DNA of 64,000 nucleotides from DATFDN01 sp963767645 (GCA_963767645.1 CAVYEW010000015.1:21402-85401); one strand, 5' to 3'; numbered from the stretch's first letter, positions 17,513 through 30,857 are shown. Notes: generated by a model not told the origin, from the sequence alone. A program made the numbers and translations.

Positions 17513-18070
17513 CTACGCCAGCAGATGCTCCGGGATCTTCATCCCCAGCCGCACCGGCACGTCCCACACTTCCCGGACTTGGCGCAGCGGACGAAAGCCG
17601 GCGCGCAGATAGTTGGGCAGCGCGCGCGGGTGGTCGGCGGTGCAGGTGTTCACCGTCATTCCCCGCGCTCCCTGCCGCCAGACGAGATCGATCGCATGGC
17701 GCAGGAACGGGTAGCCGAAACCGCGGCCGAGCGCGTGCGGCAGCAGGCCGAAATAGCTGAGGTTCACGTCGGGCCACGCTCGCCCGTCAAGCTCGAAGAA
17801 GCCGGCCGGCTCGCCGGCGCAGTACAGCACATGCACCCCGACCAGGAGGTCGCGCAGCAAAGCCGCCAGCTCGCGATCGGACATGGTGCGCCGCAGCCAC
17901 CAGACATGCGCGGCGCCCACCGTGTCATAGAGATAGCGGTAAAACCCGACCGTACACTCGCTCGCCCGGACCACCTGACAGGAGGTGGGCAAGGAGGGGC
18001 TCGGATCGGTCGGGGCGCGATCCATCCGCAGGAACGTGACCGTGACCGCGACGCGCACGACCGGCTCCAT
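17513..18070 (-). CDS. GNAT-family N-acetyltransferase
   Basis: A 185-residue acetyltransferase. The acetyl-CoA binding region is recognisable as LLPHALGRGFGYPFLRHAID, preceded by VLYCAGEPAGFFELD and followed by VNTCTADHPRALPNYLRAGF, the usual C-terminal strand and helix. Substrate unknown. The ATG at 18070 follows GGAGGGGCGGG; an in-frame ATG at 18088 would add six residues. The gene starts 20 bases after the rpoD stop on the same strand, so it may be read through from rpoD. Confidence 0.8.
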   Translation of the reverse strand: MEPVVRVAVTVTFLRMDRAPTDPSPSLPTSCQVVRASECTVGFYRYLYDTVGAAHVWWLRRTMSDRELAALLRDLLVGVHVLYCAGEPAGFFELDGRAWPDVNLSYFGLLPHALGRGFGYPFLRHAIDLVWRQGARGMTVNTCTADHPRALPNYLRAGFRPLRQVREVWDVPVRLGMKIPEHLLA

Positions 18071-18090
18071 CCCGCCCCTCCGCTGCAAGT

Positions 18091-20028
<1,938 letters not shown>

Positions 20029-20065
20029 TCTCAACCCACTCCGGTCCAGATATCTCGCGCCAGCT

Positions 20066-21833
20066 TCAAACCACCGGCTCCTCGGGCTCCGTCTCCATCA
20101 CCCGATTCAATGCCTCGCGTAACGCAATGACTCGGCGCTGGGTGCCCTCGTTGAGGTTGTCTGCGGCAGCGCGCTGCGCCGCGATCAGCTCCTCCTGGAG
20201 CCGGCCGCGATTCATCAGCCCGAAAATGTGCCACCATCCCACCTCGGCGTCCCTTGGCATCGCGTCAGGCTGGGCGAAATCGGGCAACGACAATGACGCC
20301 GTCGCGCCGATCCGCTCAGCGTCAGCCGACAATCCAGACCTCGTGAGGTGGGTCATCAATGCAGGCGAGTCAAGCACGTCGGCGTGCTCGGCCCACGCCA
20401 GCAGCTCCTTGCGCAGCCGGTCGCAGGATGCTGGCAGGTCGATCTCGGCGAAGGCGTGCTCCACGTCGCGCAGCAGCGCCGGGTGCGCCAGCAACACCGC
20501 TATCAGAATGCGTCCCCGCTCGGTCCGTGTCGAGTCCTCGGATATGCCTGGACGGGTGATGACGGGAACAGCCGGAGCGTTGCCGCGGTGTCCATACAGC
20601 CGGCCGCGCATCGCCGCGCCGTACTCGATCCCCAGTGCCCGATCGGGAATCAGTCTTGCGGCTTCATCGATCCGGGTGCGCAGCGCGGCCCGCTGCTCGT
20701 CGGCTGCGATCGCCGGTGATCTCGCGCAGCAGGTCGTACAGCGTCTCAGCCATGGGACGAGCGGCGTCCAGCACCGCGCGCATCGCGCCGGTCCCGTGGC
20801 GGCGGACCAGCGTGTCGGGATCCTCGCCTTCCGGCAGCACGGCGAAGCGCAGGCTGCGGTCATGCGCCAGACGCGGCAGGGCCAGCTCAACTGTGCGCAG
20901 CGCGGCCCGCCGGCCGGCGGCGTCGCCGTCGAAACAGAGTATCGGCGCGGGCGAGAGCCGCCACAGCTCGGCCAGCTGATCCTCGGTCAGCGCGGTGCCG
21001 AGCGGCGCCACCGCGCCGGCGAACCCGGCCTGGTGCAGCGCGATGACATCCAGATAGCCTTCGACGGCCACGATCTCCGTCGCGCGCGCCGCGCGGGCGA
21101 GGTCCAGCGCGTAGAGGGTGCGGCGCTTGGAGAACAGCGGCGTCTCCGGCCCATTGACGTATTTCGGCTGGCCGTCGCCCAGGATGCGGCCGCCGAAGCT
21201 GATGATCCGGCCGGCACGGTCGCGGATCGGGAACATGACCCGCTCGAAGAACAGCTCGCGGACGCGGCCGCTGTCTGCATCAGCGCGGGTCAACCCCGCT
21301 TCCGCCATCAGCGCGGGCTCCACCCCCTCGCGCGCGAGATCGCCGATCAACGCGCCCCGTCCGGGGCCGGACCAGCCGAGGCCGAAGCGGCGGATCGTCG
21401 TCTCGCCGAGACCCCGCCCGAGTAGGTAGTCGAGCGCCCGCCGTCCTTCCGGCAGGAACAGCCGGCCCTGGAAGCTCTGGGCGGCGAGGTCGAGCACGGC
21501 GGTCAGGTCATGGCGCCGTCGCTCCTTCTCAGCGGTTTGCGGAGATGGTTTCGGCACCTCCAGCCCGGCCTCGCGGGCGAGGCGCTCCACGGCCTCGGTG
21601 AAGCTCGCCCCCTCGGTCTGCATGACGAAGGTGATCGCATCGCCATGCGCCCCGCAGCCGAAGCAGTGGTAGTGGTCGTCGTAGATGTAGAAGCTTGGGG
21701 TCTTCTCCCCGTGCATCGGGCAGCAGGCCTTCCATTGCCGTCCGGCGCGCTCGACCTTCACCCGCCGTCCGATCAGCGGCGCGAGGGGGGTGCGGGCGCG
21801 CAGTTCGTCGAGGAAGCCGGGCGGAAGCGCCAT
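20066..21833 (-). CDS. dnaG: DNA primase, with one frameshift in the C-terminal third
   Basis: Makes RNA primers at the replication fork. The CHC2 zinc finger is visible at residues about 38-65 (CCPMHGEKTPSF, YHCFGCGAHGDAITF). The RNAP/TOPRIM core follows (RVMFPIRDRAGRIISFGGRI, EIVAVEGYLDVIALHQAGF, PILCFDGDAAGRRAALRT). After LYDLLREITG (about 20710) the frame changes; the DnaB-binding helicase-interaction region continues in the next frame (ADEQRAALRTRIDEAARL to the stop at 20066). The total, 1,768 bases, is one base over a multiple of three; removing one gives about 588 residues, a normal length. The start ATG overlaps the yqeY stop by one base (TGATG), so translation is probably coupled. 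Confidence 0.92.
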
Positions 21834-22294
21834 CAGGTGCCGGACAGCCGCGCCTTGACCAGCGGCCCGGCCCGCGACAGATCGAGCGTCGCTGCGTGCC
21901 GCGCCTTCAGCGCCGCCATGACCTTGCCCATGTCCTTGGGGCCGCTCGCGCTTACCTCCGCGACCGCGTCCTCGACGGCGCGGGCCAGCGCCGCCGCGTC
22001 CATCTGCCGGGGCAGGAAGCCCTCGATCACCGCGATCTCGGCCTCCTCCTTGGCGACGAGGTCCGGGCGGCTTCCCTGGCGGTAGAGATCGACCGATTCG
22101 CGGCGAGACTTCACCATGCCGCGCAGCAACGCCAGCACCTCGTCCTCCGATATCGCGGTCACGCCCTTGGGACGCGCGGCGATGTCGGCATCCTTGAGCC
22201 TGGCCAGGATCATACGCAGGGTCGAGGTGCGCGGCGCGTCGCCCGCCTTCATCGAGGCCTTCAGCTCGGCGGAGAACCGTTCGCGCGGCGTCAT
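21833..22294 (-). CDS. yqeY: GatB/YqeY domain-containing protein
   Basis: A 153-residue protein of the YqeY family, related to the C-terminal tail domain of the amidotransferase subunit GatB. Typical features: LKASMKAGDAPRTSTLRMIL, RESVDLYRQGSRPDLVAKEE, EIAVIEGFLPRQMD and DMGKVMAALKARHAATLDLS. The exact role in bacteria is unclear; a link to tRNA-dependent amidation is assumed from the domain. AAGGAGGG lies 5 bases before the ATG at 22294. It heads the yqeY-dnaG-rpoD group and is divergent from mscL across 126 bases. Confidence 0.92.
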   Translation of the reverse strand: MTPRERFSAELKASMKAGDAPRTSTLRMILARLKDADIAARPKGVTAISEDEVLALLRGMVKSRRESVDLYRQGSRPDLVAKEEAEIAVIEGFLPRQMDAAALARAVEDAVAEVSASGPKDMGKVMAALKARHAATLDLSRAGPLVKARLSGT

Positions 22295-22420
22295 GCTGCC
22301 CTCCTTCGATGCTCGCGGTTCTATAGGTTTTTGTCGGGGCGCGCACGCGCCGGCTCGAATCCCTTGCAAGCGATCCGATCGTGCTCTCAATATAGAAATG
22401 AAACCTTGGGAGAGGATTCC

Positions 22421-22876
22421 ATGCGCGCGCCGATCACCGTTCGTAGCCCCGGCTGGGTCGGGGAGTTCCGCTCCTTCATCATGCGCGGCAGCGTCGTCGA
22501 CCTTGCCATCGGCATCGTCATCGGCGCCGCGTTCACGGGAGTGGTCAACAGCCTGGTCAAGGACGTCATCAATCCGGCCATCGGGCTGCTGGCAGGCGGA
22601 ATAGACTTCTCCAACGTGTTCTTCGCCCTCAACGGCCAGCATTACGCGACCTTGGCGGACGCGCAGCGCGCCGGCGCCGCGACCGTCAATCTGGGGCTCT
22701 TCATCAACTCGATCATCAACTTCCTGATCATCAGCTTCGCGATCTTCTGGGTGGTCAAGGCACTGACGAGACTGCACCTGCGCCAGGATGCGGCGCCTGC
22801 GGGACCGACGCCGACAGAGTTGTTGCTGGCGGATATCCGCGACGAGCTGCGTGCCCGCCCTGGCATGGTTCCCTGA
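22421..22876 (+). CDS. mscL: Large-conductance mechanosensitive channel
   Basis: Inner-membrane pressure valve opened by osmotic downshock. The 151-residue protein has the family N-terminus EFRSFIMRGSVVDLAIGIVIG (amphipathic helix running into TM1) followed by AAFTGVVNSLVKDVINPAIGL. A periplasmic loop with an extra NGQHYATLADAQRAGAATVN segment comes next, then TM2 (NSIINFLIISFAIFWVVKAL) and a C-terminal helix (PTELLLADIRDELRARP). GGGAGAGG precedes the ATG at 22421. Confidence 0.96.
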   Translation: MRAPITVRSPGWVGEFRSFIMRGSVVDLAIGIVIGAAFTGVVNSLVKDVINPAIGLLAGGIDFSNVFFALNGQHYATLADAQRAGAATVNLGLFINSIINFLIISFAIFWVVKALTRLHLRQDAAPAGPTPTELLLADIRDELRARPGMVP

Positions 22877-22882
22877 GCACGC

Positions 22883-22928
22883 GCGGAAAGAATTTCCGTC
22901 ATCACTTGCGCTGGGAAATTCTTTCCGC
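22883..22928. promoter_or_regulatory. Twin inverted palindromes upstream of carA (candidate operators)
   Basis: GCGGAAAGAATTTCC (22883-22897) and its exact reverse complement GGAAATTCTTTCCGC (22914-22928) are separated by 16 bases. Each core is itself a GGAAA-N3-TTTCC palindrome, so the element can be read as two operator half-pairs about 29 bases apart (roughly three helical turns) or as a 15-base-pair RNA hairpin. No T-run follows, which argues against a simple mscL terminator. It ends 12 bases before the carA start, and CarA itself has a DNA-binding-type N-terminus. Confidence 0.6.
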
Positions 22929-22934
22929 TAGCTC
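22906..22934 (+). promoter_or_regulatory. Possible carA promoter overlapping the second palindrome
   Basis: TTGCGC (22906-22911) and TAGCTC (22929-22934) are spaced by 17 bases and weakly resemble -35 and -10 boxes. Transcription would start at about the A of the carA ATG (22941), giving a leaderless mRNA; this agrees with the lack of a Shine-Dalgarno sequence there. The second palindrome fills the spacer. This is inference from spacing only. Confidence 0.3.
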
Positions 22935-22940
22935 CCGGCC

Positions 22941-24302
22941 ATGCCCGCAAGCGTGGACGAGATCATCGAGAGGCTCGGGGGTGCCGAAGCCGCCGCTAGG
23001 CTGACGGGCGTCAGCACCGAAGCGGTGCGGAAGTGGCGGCAGGCGCGAACCATCCCGTCCCGGCACTGGCCGGCCGTCATTGACGCCACCGGGCTGCGCC
23101 TCGCCGACCTGTCCGGGGCCTCGCAAGCGGAGCCGGCCACCTCCGACGCCCTGCCAAACGAGGCCACTGCGGCGCTGGTGCTGGCCGATGGCGCTGTATT
23201 CTGGGGCCGGGGCTTCGGCGCCCATAGCTTCGATCCGCCGCCTGTAGGGGAGGTCTGCTTCAACACCGGGATGACCGGCTATCAGGAGACGCTGACCGAT
23301 CCCTCCTATGCCGGGCAGATCATCACCTTCACCTTCCCGCATATCGGCATCGTCGGCGCCAATCCCGTGGATGTGGAGGCGGGCAGCATCGCCGCGCGCG
23401 GCTTGGTGGTGAAGCAGGACATCACCCAGCCCTCGAACTGGCGTGCCGCCCAGCCCTTGGATGCCTGGCTGCGGACGCAAAGCATCACCGGCATCGCCGG
23501 GGTGGACACGCGCGCGCTGACGCTGCGCATCCGCGATGGCGGTCCACCGAGCGGCGTGCTGGCTTTCCCCGCCGATGGCCGGTCCAACCTCGACGCGCTG
23601 CGCGCGCGCGCCGCCGACTGGCCGGGACTGGAGGGCATGGACCTTGCCCGCGAGGTTTCCTGCCGGCAGACCTATGCGTGGAACGAGACGGCCTGGGCCT
23701 GGCCTGCGGGCAGCGGCCACCAGGAGGCGCCGCGCCACCACGTCGTCGCCGTGGATTACGGGGCGAAGCGCAACATCCTGCGCTGCCTCGCTTCGGCCGG
23801 ATGCCGCGTCACCGTGGTGCCGGCCACCGCGAGCGCCGAGGACATACTCCGTCACCGCCCCGACGGGGTGTTCCTCTCCAATGGTCCCGGCGATCCGGCG
23901 GCCACGGCCGCCTACGCCGTGCCGGCGATCCAGGGCGTGCTGGAGGCCGGCGTGCCGCTGTTCGGCATCTGTCTCGGGCATCAGTTGCTCGCGCTGGCGC
24001 TGGGCGCCCGCACCTACAAGCTCAAGCTCGGCCATCGCGGCGCCAACCAACCGGTCAAGGAACTGGCGACCGGCCGGGTGGAGATCACCAGCCAGAACCA
24101 CGGCTTCGCAGTTGACGGGGCGAGCCTGCCCGCTACGGCGCGGGTCACGCATATCAGCCTGTTCGACGGCTCGAACGAGGGCCTGGTCTGCACCGACCGG
24201 CCGGCCTTCAGCGTGCAGTACCACCCGGAGGCGAGCCCAGGGCCAAGCGACAGCCAGCATTTGTTCCGGCGGTTCGTGGCGATGATGGAGGAGCGGGGGT
24301 GA
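22941..24302 (+). CDS. carA: Carbamoyl-phosphate synthase small subunit with N-terminal helix-turn-helix domain
   Basis: Supplies ammonia from glutamine to CarB for arginine and pyrimidine synthesis. Residues about 75-453 are a normal CarA: ALVLADGAVFWGRGFGAHS, EVCFNTGMTGYQETLTDPSY, GVDTRALTLRIRD. The class I glutaminase follows, with SNGPGDP, GICLGHQLLALALG (nucleophile cysteine) and YHPEASPGPSD. Residues 1-60 are extra: MPASVDEIIERLGGAEAAAR, then LTGVSTEAVRKWRQARTIPS and HWPAVIDATGLRLADL, a Cro/YdaS-like helix-turn-helix, with a linker of about 15 residues. The frame is continuous, and no good internal ATG would give CarA alone (a GTG at about 23178 is possible but lacks the usual first residues). 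The N-terminus suggests autoregulation through the palindromes just upstream. Confidence 0.9.
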   Translation: MPASVDEIIERLGGAEAAARLTGVSTEAVRKWRQARTIPSRHWPAVIDATGLRLADLSGASQAEPATSDALPNEATAALVLADGAVFWGRGFGAHSFDPPPVGEVCFNTGMTGYQETLTDPSYAGQIITFTFPHIGIVGANPVDVEAGSIAARGLVVKQDITQPSNWRAAQPLDAWLRTQSITGIAGVDTRALTLRIRDGGPPSGVLAFPADGRSNLDALRARAADWPGLEGMDLAREVSCRQTYAWNETAWAWPAGSGHQEAPRHHVVAVDYGAKRNILRCLASAGCRVTVVPATASAEDILRHRPDGVFLSNGPGDPAATAAYAVPAIQGVLEAGVPLFGICLGHQLLALALGARTYKLKLGHRGANQPVKELATGRVEITSQNHGFAVDGASLPATARVTHISLFDGSNEGLVCTDRPAFSVQYHPEASPGPSDSQHLFRRFVAMMEERG

Positions 24303-24550
24303 TGACTGCCCGAGAGGCCGTCCTGGCTGCCGCGCGGGCGGGGTTGCGAGCGGAGACCGCGGAGGAAGGGTTCGCGGCAATCCGCGAGCAGACCCGCACT
24401 GCATTTTCCGACGCGGAGCTAGCGGCAACGGTCGCGGACGCGGTCGCGGAGCGGGACATCCTGGACCCGGTTCGGCTCATGCCCGGCGCACTGCAATGCC
24501 ATTGGCGGCTAGAGCTCGGGCGGGACAGGGACAGGTATGGCCGGGCTTGA
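24302..24550 (+). CDS. Hypothetical protein, 82 residues, between carA and carB
   Basis: Starts at an ATG overlapping the carA stop (GTGATGA), so it is translationally coupled. The sequence is alanine- and glutamate-rich and mostly helical (MTAREAVLAAARAGLRAETA, FAAIREQTRTAFSDAELAAT), ending with a basic tail RLELGRDRDRYGRA. No domain is recognised. Its end overlaps the next gene by 14 bases. Its tight place in the car operon supports a real gene, though a role in carbamoyl phosphate synthesis is unproven. Confidence 0.55.
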   Translation: MTAREAVLAAARAGLRAETAEEGFAAIREQTRTAFSDAELAATVADAVAERDILDPVRLMPGALQCHWRLELGRDRDRYGRA

Positions 24551-24956
24551 TCCACTCACCGCTCGCGCCGGTCTGCAAACAGCCCGCGAGGCCATTAGCA
24601 GCAGGCAGGTTAGCTATCCAGCTCAGTACAGTTTAGGGATTCTCCTTGTTTTCTGCCTCGCCTGCCTCTCTATCGGCATATTCACCGGAGAACAGACGTC
24701 GCGGGCCGTTATCCTCGCTCTCGCTTGCTCTGCGTTTCTGCTCGGCGCGGGCATTCTGGTTTATGCTATCGCATTTGATAAGCAGCTGCTGAGATCAGAG
24801 CATCATGAGCAGAACATGCGCCTAATCGAAATCGTCGGCGATAAGGAAACGACTCCAGACGTTCGTGACGCAGTCACCCAGACACTACGCGCGTTGGCGG
24901 AACCCAAAAAACGGGGTCGAGATATTCTCGACGAGGAGATCAACGATGACCGATAA
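24537..24956 (+). CDS. Hypothetical membrane protein, 139 residues
   Basis: Two hydrophobic segments (residues about 32-50, YSLGILLVFCLACLSIGIF; residues about 58-78, VILALACSAFLLGAGILVYA) form a hairpin, followed by a charged cytoplasmic tail of about 60 residues (QLLRSEHHEQNMRLIEIVGD). No family recognised. The base composition is visibly lower in GC than carA and carB, so this and the next gene look inserted into the operon. It overlaps the next gene by 11 bases, which suggests the two work together. Confidence 0.6.
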   Translation: MAGLDPLTARAGLQTAREAISSRQVSYPAQYSLGILLVFCLACLSIGIFTGEQTSRAVILALACSAFLLGAGILVYAIAFDKQLLRSEHHEQNMRLIEIVGDKETTPDVRDAVTQTLRALAEPKKRGRDILDEEINDDR

Positions 24957-25266
24957 ACCCGAACGGACGCTGATCGTGGTCTTCGATGTCACTGACCGTG
25001 AACTTGAGATAGCAAGGATCCGACAAGCAATCACCTCCGATCCGGATGTCATCAACTGGTGGAATCATATTCCGGGAACCTTTCTGGTAACCACAGATCT
25101 GGGAGCCGAGGAGCTTGCGGATAGGCTCAAGCGGCTTGCCGGCGACGCACGCTTCCTAATCATGCAGGTCAGTCCCACCGAGTCCGAAGGCTGGCTACCC
25201 GAACGTGCTTGGCGATGGATTCGCCGCCGTTCACGAGAAAACGTCAAAGTAACAGTGACTGGCTGA
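24946..25266 (+). CDS. Small protein with Cas2/SinR-like ferredoxin fold signature
   Basis: A 106-residue protein: TLIVVFDVTDRELEIARIRQ as first strand and helix, DVINWWNHIPGTFLVTTDLG, then ELADRLKRLAGDARFLIMQV and a tryptophan-containing end SEGWLPERAWRWIRRRS. The pattern (strand with an early aspartate, helix, WW-H-(x)-T-(x)-L/I-V-T-D-L, helix, strand ending in V) is what I know from small stand-alone proteins of the Cas2-like 'SinR family'. There is no CRISPR array or cas gene nearby. It follows the membrane protein with an 11-base overlap and ends 2 bases before carB. Family assignment is from pattern memory only. Confidence 0.5.
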   Translation: MTDKPERTLIVVFDVTDRELEIARIRQAITSDPDVINWWNHIPGTFLVTTDLGAEELADRLKRLAGDARFLIMQVSPTESEGWLPERAWRWIRRRSRENVKVTVTG

Positions 25267-25268
25267 GC

Positions 25269-28512
<3,244 letters not shown>

Positions 28513-28599
28513 CCTCGCGACCGGGCCATGCCCGGCCGCCGGGGCGGTATTGGCGTAAGCCCAGCTTGCATCGGATTTGGATCACCGAAGGACCGCGCC

Positions 28600-29073
28600 G
28601 TGCAGAAGTTCCCGATGACCGCCTCAGGCTTGCAGCGGCTGGAAGAGGAACTGCGTCAGCTCAAATCCGTGGAACGCCCGGCGATCATCCGCGCCATCGC
28701 CGAGGCGCGGACGCACGGCGATCTGTCCGAGAATGCCGAGTACCACGCGGCGCGTGAGCGGCAGTCCTTCATCGAGGGCCGGATCAGCGAACTGGAGGAC
28801 ATCGTCTCGGGGGCCGAGGTGATCGACCCGTCCAGCCTGTCGGGCGACCAGGTGAAGTTCGGCGCCCATGTCCGCCTGATCGACGAGGAGACGGAGAAGG
28901 AATCCGCCTACCAGATCGTCGGCATGCACGAATCGGACATCAAGCAGGGCCGGCTGTCGGTGTCCTCGCCGCTCGCCAAGGCGCTGATCGGCAAGAAGGT
29001 GGGCGACGCCGTATCGGTGCCGGCACCGGGCGGCGATCGCTCCTACGAGATCCTCGAAATCCGGTTCGCCTGA
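28600..29073 (+). CDS. greA: Transcription elongation factor GreA
   Basis: Rescues backtracked RNA polymerase by stimulating transcript cleavage. The 157-residue length is standard. The N-terminal coiled coil shows MTASGLQRLEEELRQLKSVE and ARTHGDLSENAEYHAARERQ (the acidic tip D-L-S-E-N-A-E-Y). The C-terminal FKBP-like domain ends VSSPLAKALIGKKVGDAVSV. I chose GTG at 28600 (MQKFPMTASGL...) with GAAGGA upstream; the frame is open back to 28528, but that extension is not GreA-like. It follows carB by 87 bases. Confidence 0.95.
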   Translation: MQKFPMTASGLQRLEEELRQLKSVERPAIIRAIAEARTHGDLSENAEYHAARERQSFIEGRISELEDIVSGAEVIDPSSLSGDQVKFGAHVRLIDEETEKESAYQIVGMHESDIKQGRLSVSSPLAKALIGKKVGDAVSVPAPGGDRSYEILEIRFA

Positions 29074-29082
29074 TCCCGTGAA

Positions 29083-29170
29083 ACCCCTCCCCCAACCCCC
29101 TCCCGCAAGGGGAGGGGGCATAGCGCGCCTCGACTCCCCCTCCCCCTGCGGGAGGGGGCCGGGGGAGGGG
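29083..29170. repeat. Paired inverted palindromic repeat (family A, copy 5) abutting a gene start
   Basis: AACCCCCTCCCGCAAGGGG and the inverted CCCCCTGCGGGAGGGGGCCG arms are about 20 bases apart. The pair starts 9 bases after greA and ends about 12 bases before the first recognisable codon of the threonine dehydratase. The dehydratase frame stays open through the whole element. Confidence 0.8.
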
Positions 29171-29229
29171 TAAGCCCCGCGATCTCCCTCGCCGATGTCG
29201 AGGATGCGGCTGCCCGTATTGCCGGGCGC

Positions 29230-30375
29230 GTGCTGCGCACCCCGGCCTTGCGCTCCGACACGCTCTCGCGCGCTACCGGTGCCATCGTCACGCTCAAGCT
29301 CGACAATCTCCAGGCGACCGGCGCCTTCAAGGAGCGCGGCGCCGCCAACCGGCTTGCCCTGCTGAACGAGGACGAGCGCCGGCGTGGCGTCATCGCTATG
29401 TCGGCGGGCAATCATGCCCAGGCGGTGGCCCGTCACGCCCAGCTTCTCGGCGTGACGGCGACCATCGTGATGCCGGCCTTCACGCCCTCCACCAAGATCA
29501 CGCGCACCGCCGCTTGGGGGGCGCGGGTCGTGCTGCACGGAGAGACCCTGGCGGACGCCGCCGCGCACGCGCGGGCGCTGGCGGCCGACGAGCATCTCGT
29601 CTTCATCCATCCGTATGACGACCCGGCGGTGATGGCCGGCCAGGGGACGCTGGCGCTGGAGCTGATCGAGGACGCGCCCGATCTCGACGCGCTGATTGTC
29701 CCTGTGGGCGGCGGCGGCCTGCTCGCCGGCTGCGCCGTGGCGGCGCGCGGACGCCTTCCCGGCATCGAGGTGGTGGGCGTCGAGGTGGAGAGCTACGCGG
29801 CGATGGCCCAGCGCCTAGCCGGCGGCGCGGTCGCGGTCGGCGGGGCGACGATCGCCGAAGGCATCGCCGTTCGCGATGTCGGCGAGGTTCCGCTATCGGT
29901 GCTGCGCTCGCTGGGGATCGAGGTTCTGACCGTGCCCGAGCGGGCGATCGAGCAGGCGGTCGGGTTGCTGATCGAGGGCGCCAAGACCGTCGCCGAGGGC
30001 GCCGGAGCCGCCGCGCTCGCCGCGCTGCTCGCCCACCCTGCCCGCTTCCAGGGCAAGCGCGTCGGCATCCCGGTCTGCGGCGGCAACATCGACGCCCGCA
30101 TCCTGTCCAACGTGCTGCTGCGCAACCTGCTGCGCGACGGCCGCCTGCTCCGCCTGCACATGCAGATCCCCGACCGTCCCGGCGTGCTCGCTGACATCGC
30201 CGGGCGCATCGGCGGCTCGGGCGGCAACATCATCGAGGTTTCCCATCAGCGGCTGTTCGCCGCGTCATCGGTGCAGGCGGCCGAGCTGGAGGTGATGGTG
30301 GAGGCGCGCGACCCGGCCCATGCCGAGACGATCATGGCAGCGCTCGCCGCGTGCTACGTGGTGCGGCGGGTCTGA
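29230..30375 (+). CDS. Threonine ammonia-lyase (PLP enzyme with C-terminal ACT domain), start unclear
   Basis: Deaminates threonine to 2-oxobutyrate. PLP-binding TGAFKERGAANRLALL (lysine), SAGNHAQAVARHAQLLG and the glycine loop PVGGGGLLAGCAVAARG identify the fold type II family. The ACT domain begins near residue 310 (LLRLHMQIPDRPGVLADIAG). The length resembles TdcB/IlvA enzymes with one ACT domain. Recognisable sequence begins earlier than the GTG at 29230, at about ISLADVEDAAARIAGR (29182), but no ATG, GTG or TTG is in frame between the greA stop and 29230, because the repeat occupies that place. The true start may be a rare codon, or the enzyme may lack its first helix. It overlaps the convergent GFA gene by 22 bases. 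Confidence 0.85.
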   Translation: MLRTPALRSDTLSRATGAIVTLKLDNLQATGAFKERGAANRLALLNEDERRRGVIAMSAGNHAQAVARHAQLLGVTATIVMPAFTPSTKITRTAAWGARVVLHGETLADAAAHARALAADEHLVFIHPYDDPAVMAGQGTLALELIEDAPDLDALIVPVGGGGLLAGCAVAARGRLPGIEVVGVEVESYAAMAQRLAGGAVAVGGATIAEGIAVRDVGEVPLSVLRSLGIEVLTVPERAIEQAVGLLIEGAKTVAEGAGAAALAALLAHPARFQGKRVGIPVCGGNIDARILSNVLLRNLLRDGRLLRLHMQIPDRPGVLADIAGRIGGSGGNIIEVSHQRLFAASSVQAAELEVMVEARDPAHAETIMAALAACYVVRRV

Positions 30376-30857
30376 CTGTCGCCCTCCGACGCCTCGGCGT
30401 CGGGGTATTGGTAGTTCTCGATCGCGCTGAGGTCGATTGGCGGATTCAGTGACCCCGTGACGTGCGCCGGCACAGCGTCGAACAGGCTGGCATCGCACCA
30501 CGGCAGCCGGCTTTCGGCCCCGAGCGCGACCGTGGGACGAACTGCGCCGGGCGTGTCGAGACTGCCGATGCTGATGTCGATATCGCCCGGCTTGCCGTCA
30601 TACTGAAACGAAAGCGGCGTGCCGCAGGCAGCGCAGAAGCCGCGCCGCGCCGCCGACGAGCTGCGGAACCAGGCGGGAGCGCCCTGCGTCCAGGCGAAAT
30701 CCGCCGTCCCGACCATCGCCCAGGCGAAGAACGGCCCGCCGACCGCCTTCTGGCACATGCGGCAATGGCAGATGCCGGCGCGCGGAGCAGCATAGAGTGC
30801 ATAGCGAACCGAGCCGCACTGGCAGCCGCCGGTCAGGGTAGGAGTGCGCTGTGTCAT
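30354..30857 (-). CDS. GFA-family (Mss4-like) zinc protein
   Basis: A 167-residue protein related to glutathione-dependent formaldehyde-activating enzymes. Zinc ligands appear as GGCQCGSVRYAL (C-x-C), GICHCRMCQKAVGG (C-x-C-x2-C) and GFCAACGTPLSFQY (C-x2-C). The chemistry of this branch is unknown; family members are often annotated as GFA without proof of formaldehyde activity. The ATG is at 30857. Its 3' end overlaps the threonine dehydratase end by 22 bases, and it is divergent from the quinone-reductase-like gene. Confidence 0.85.
   Translation of the reverse strand: MTQRTPTLTGGCQCGSVRYALYAAPRAGICHCRMCQKAVGGPFFAWAMVGTADFAWTQGAPAWFRSSSAARRGFCAACGTPLSFQYDGKPGDIDISIGSLDTPGAVRPTVALGAESRLPWCDASLFDAVPAHVTGSLNPPIDLSAIENYQYPDAEASEGDSQTRRTT

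Noticed and set aside
24946..25266. Cas2-like protein as part of a CRISPR-Cas system
   Set aside because: No CRISPR repeats, cas1 or other cas genes anywhere in the window. Only the fold-level pattern is similar.
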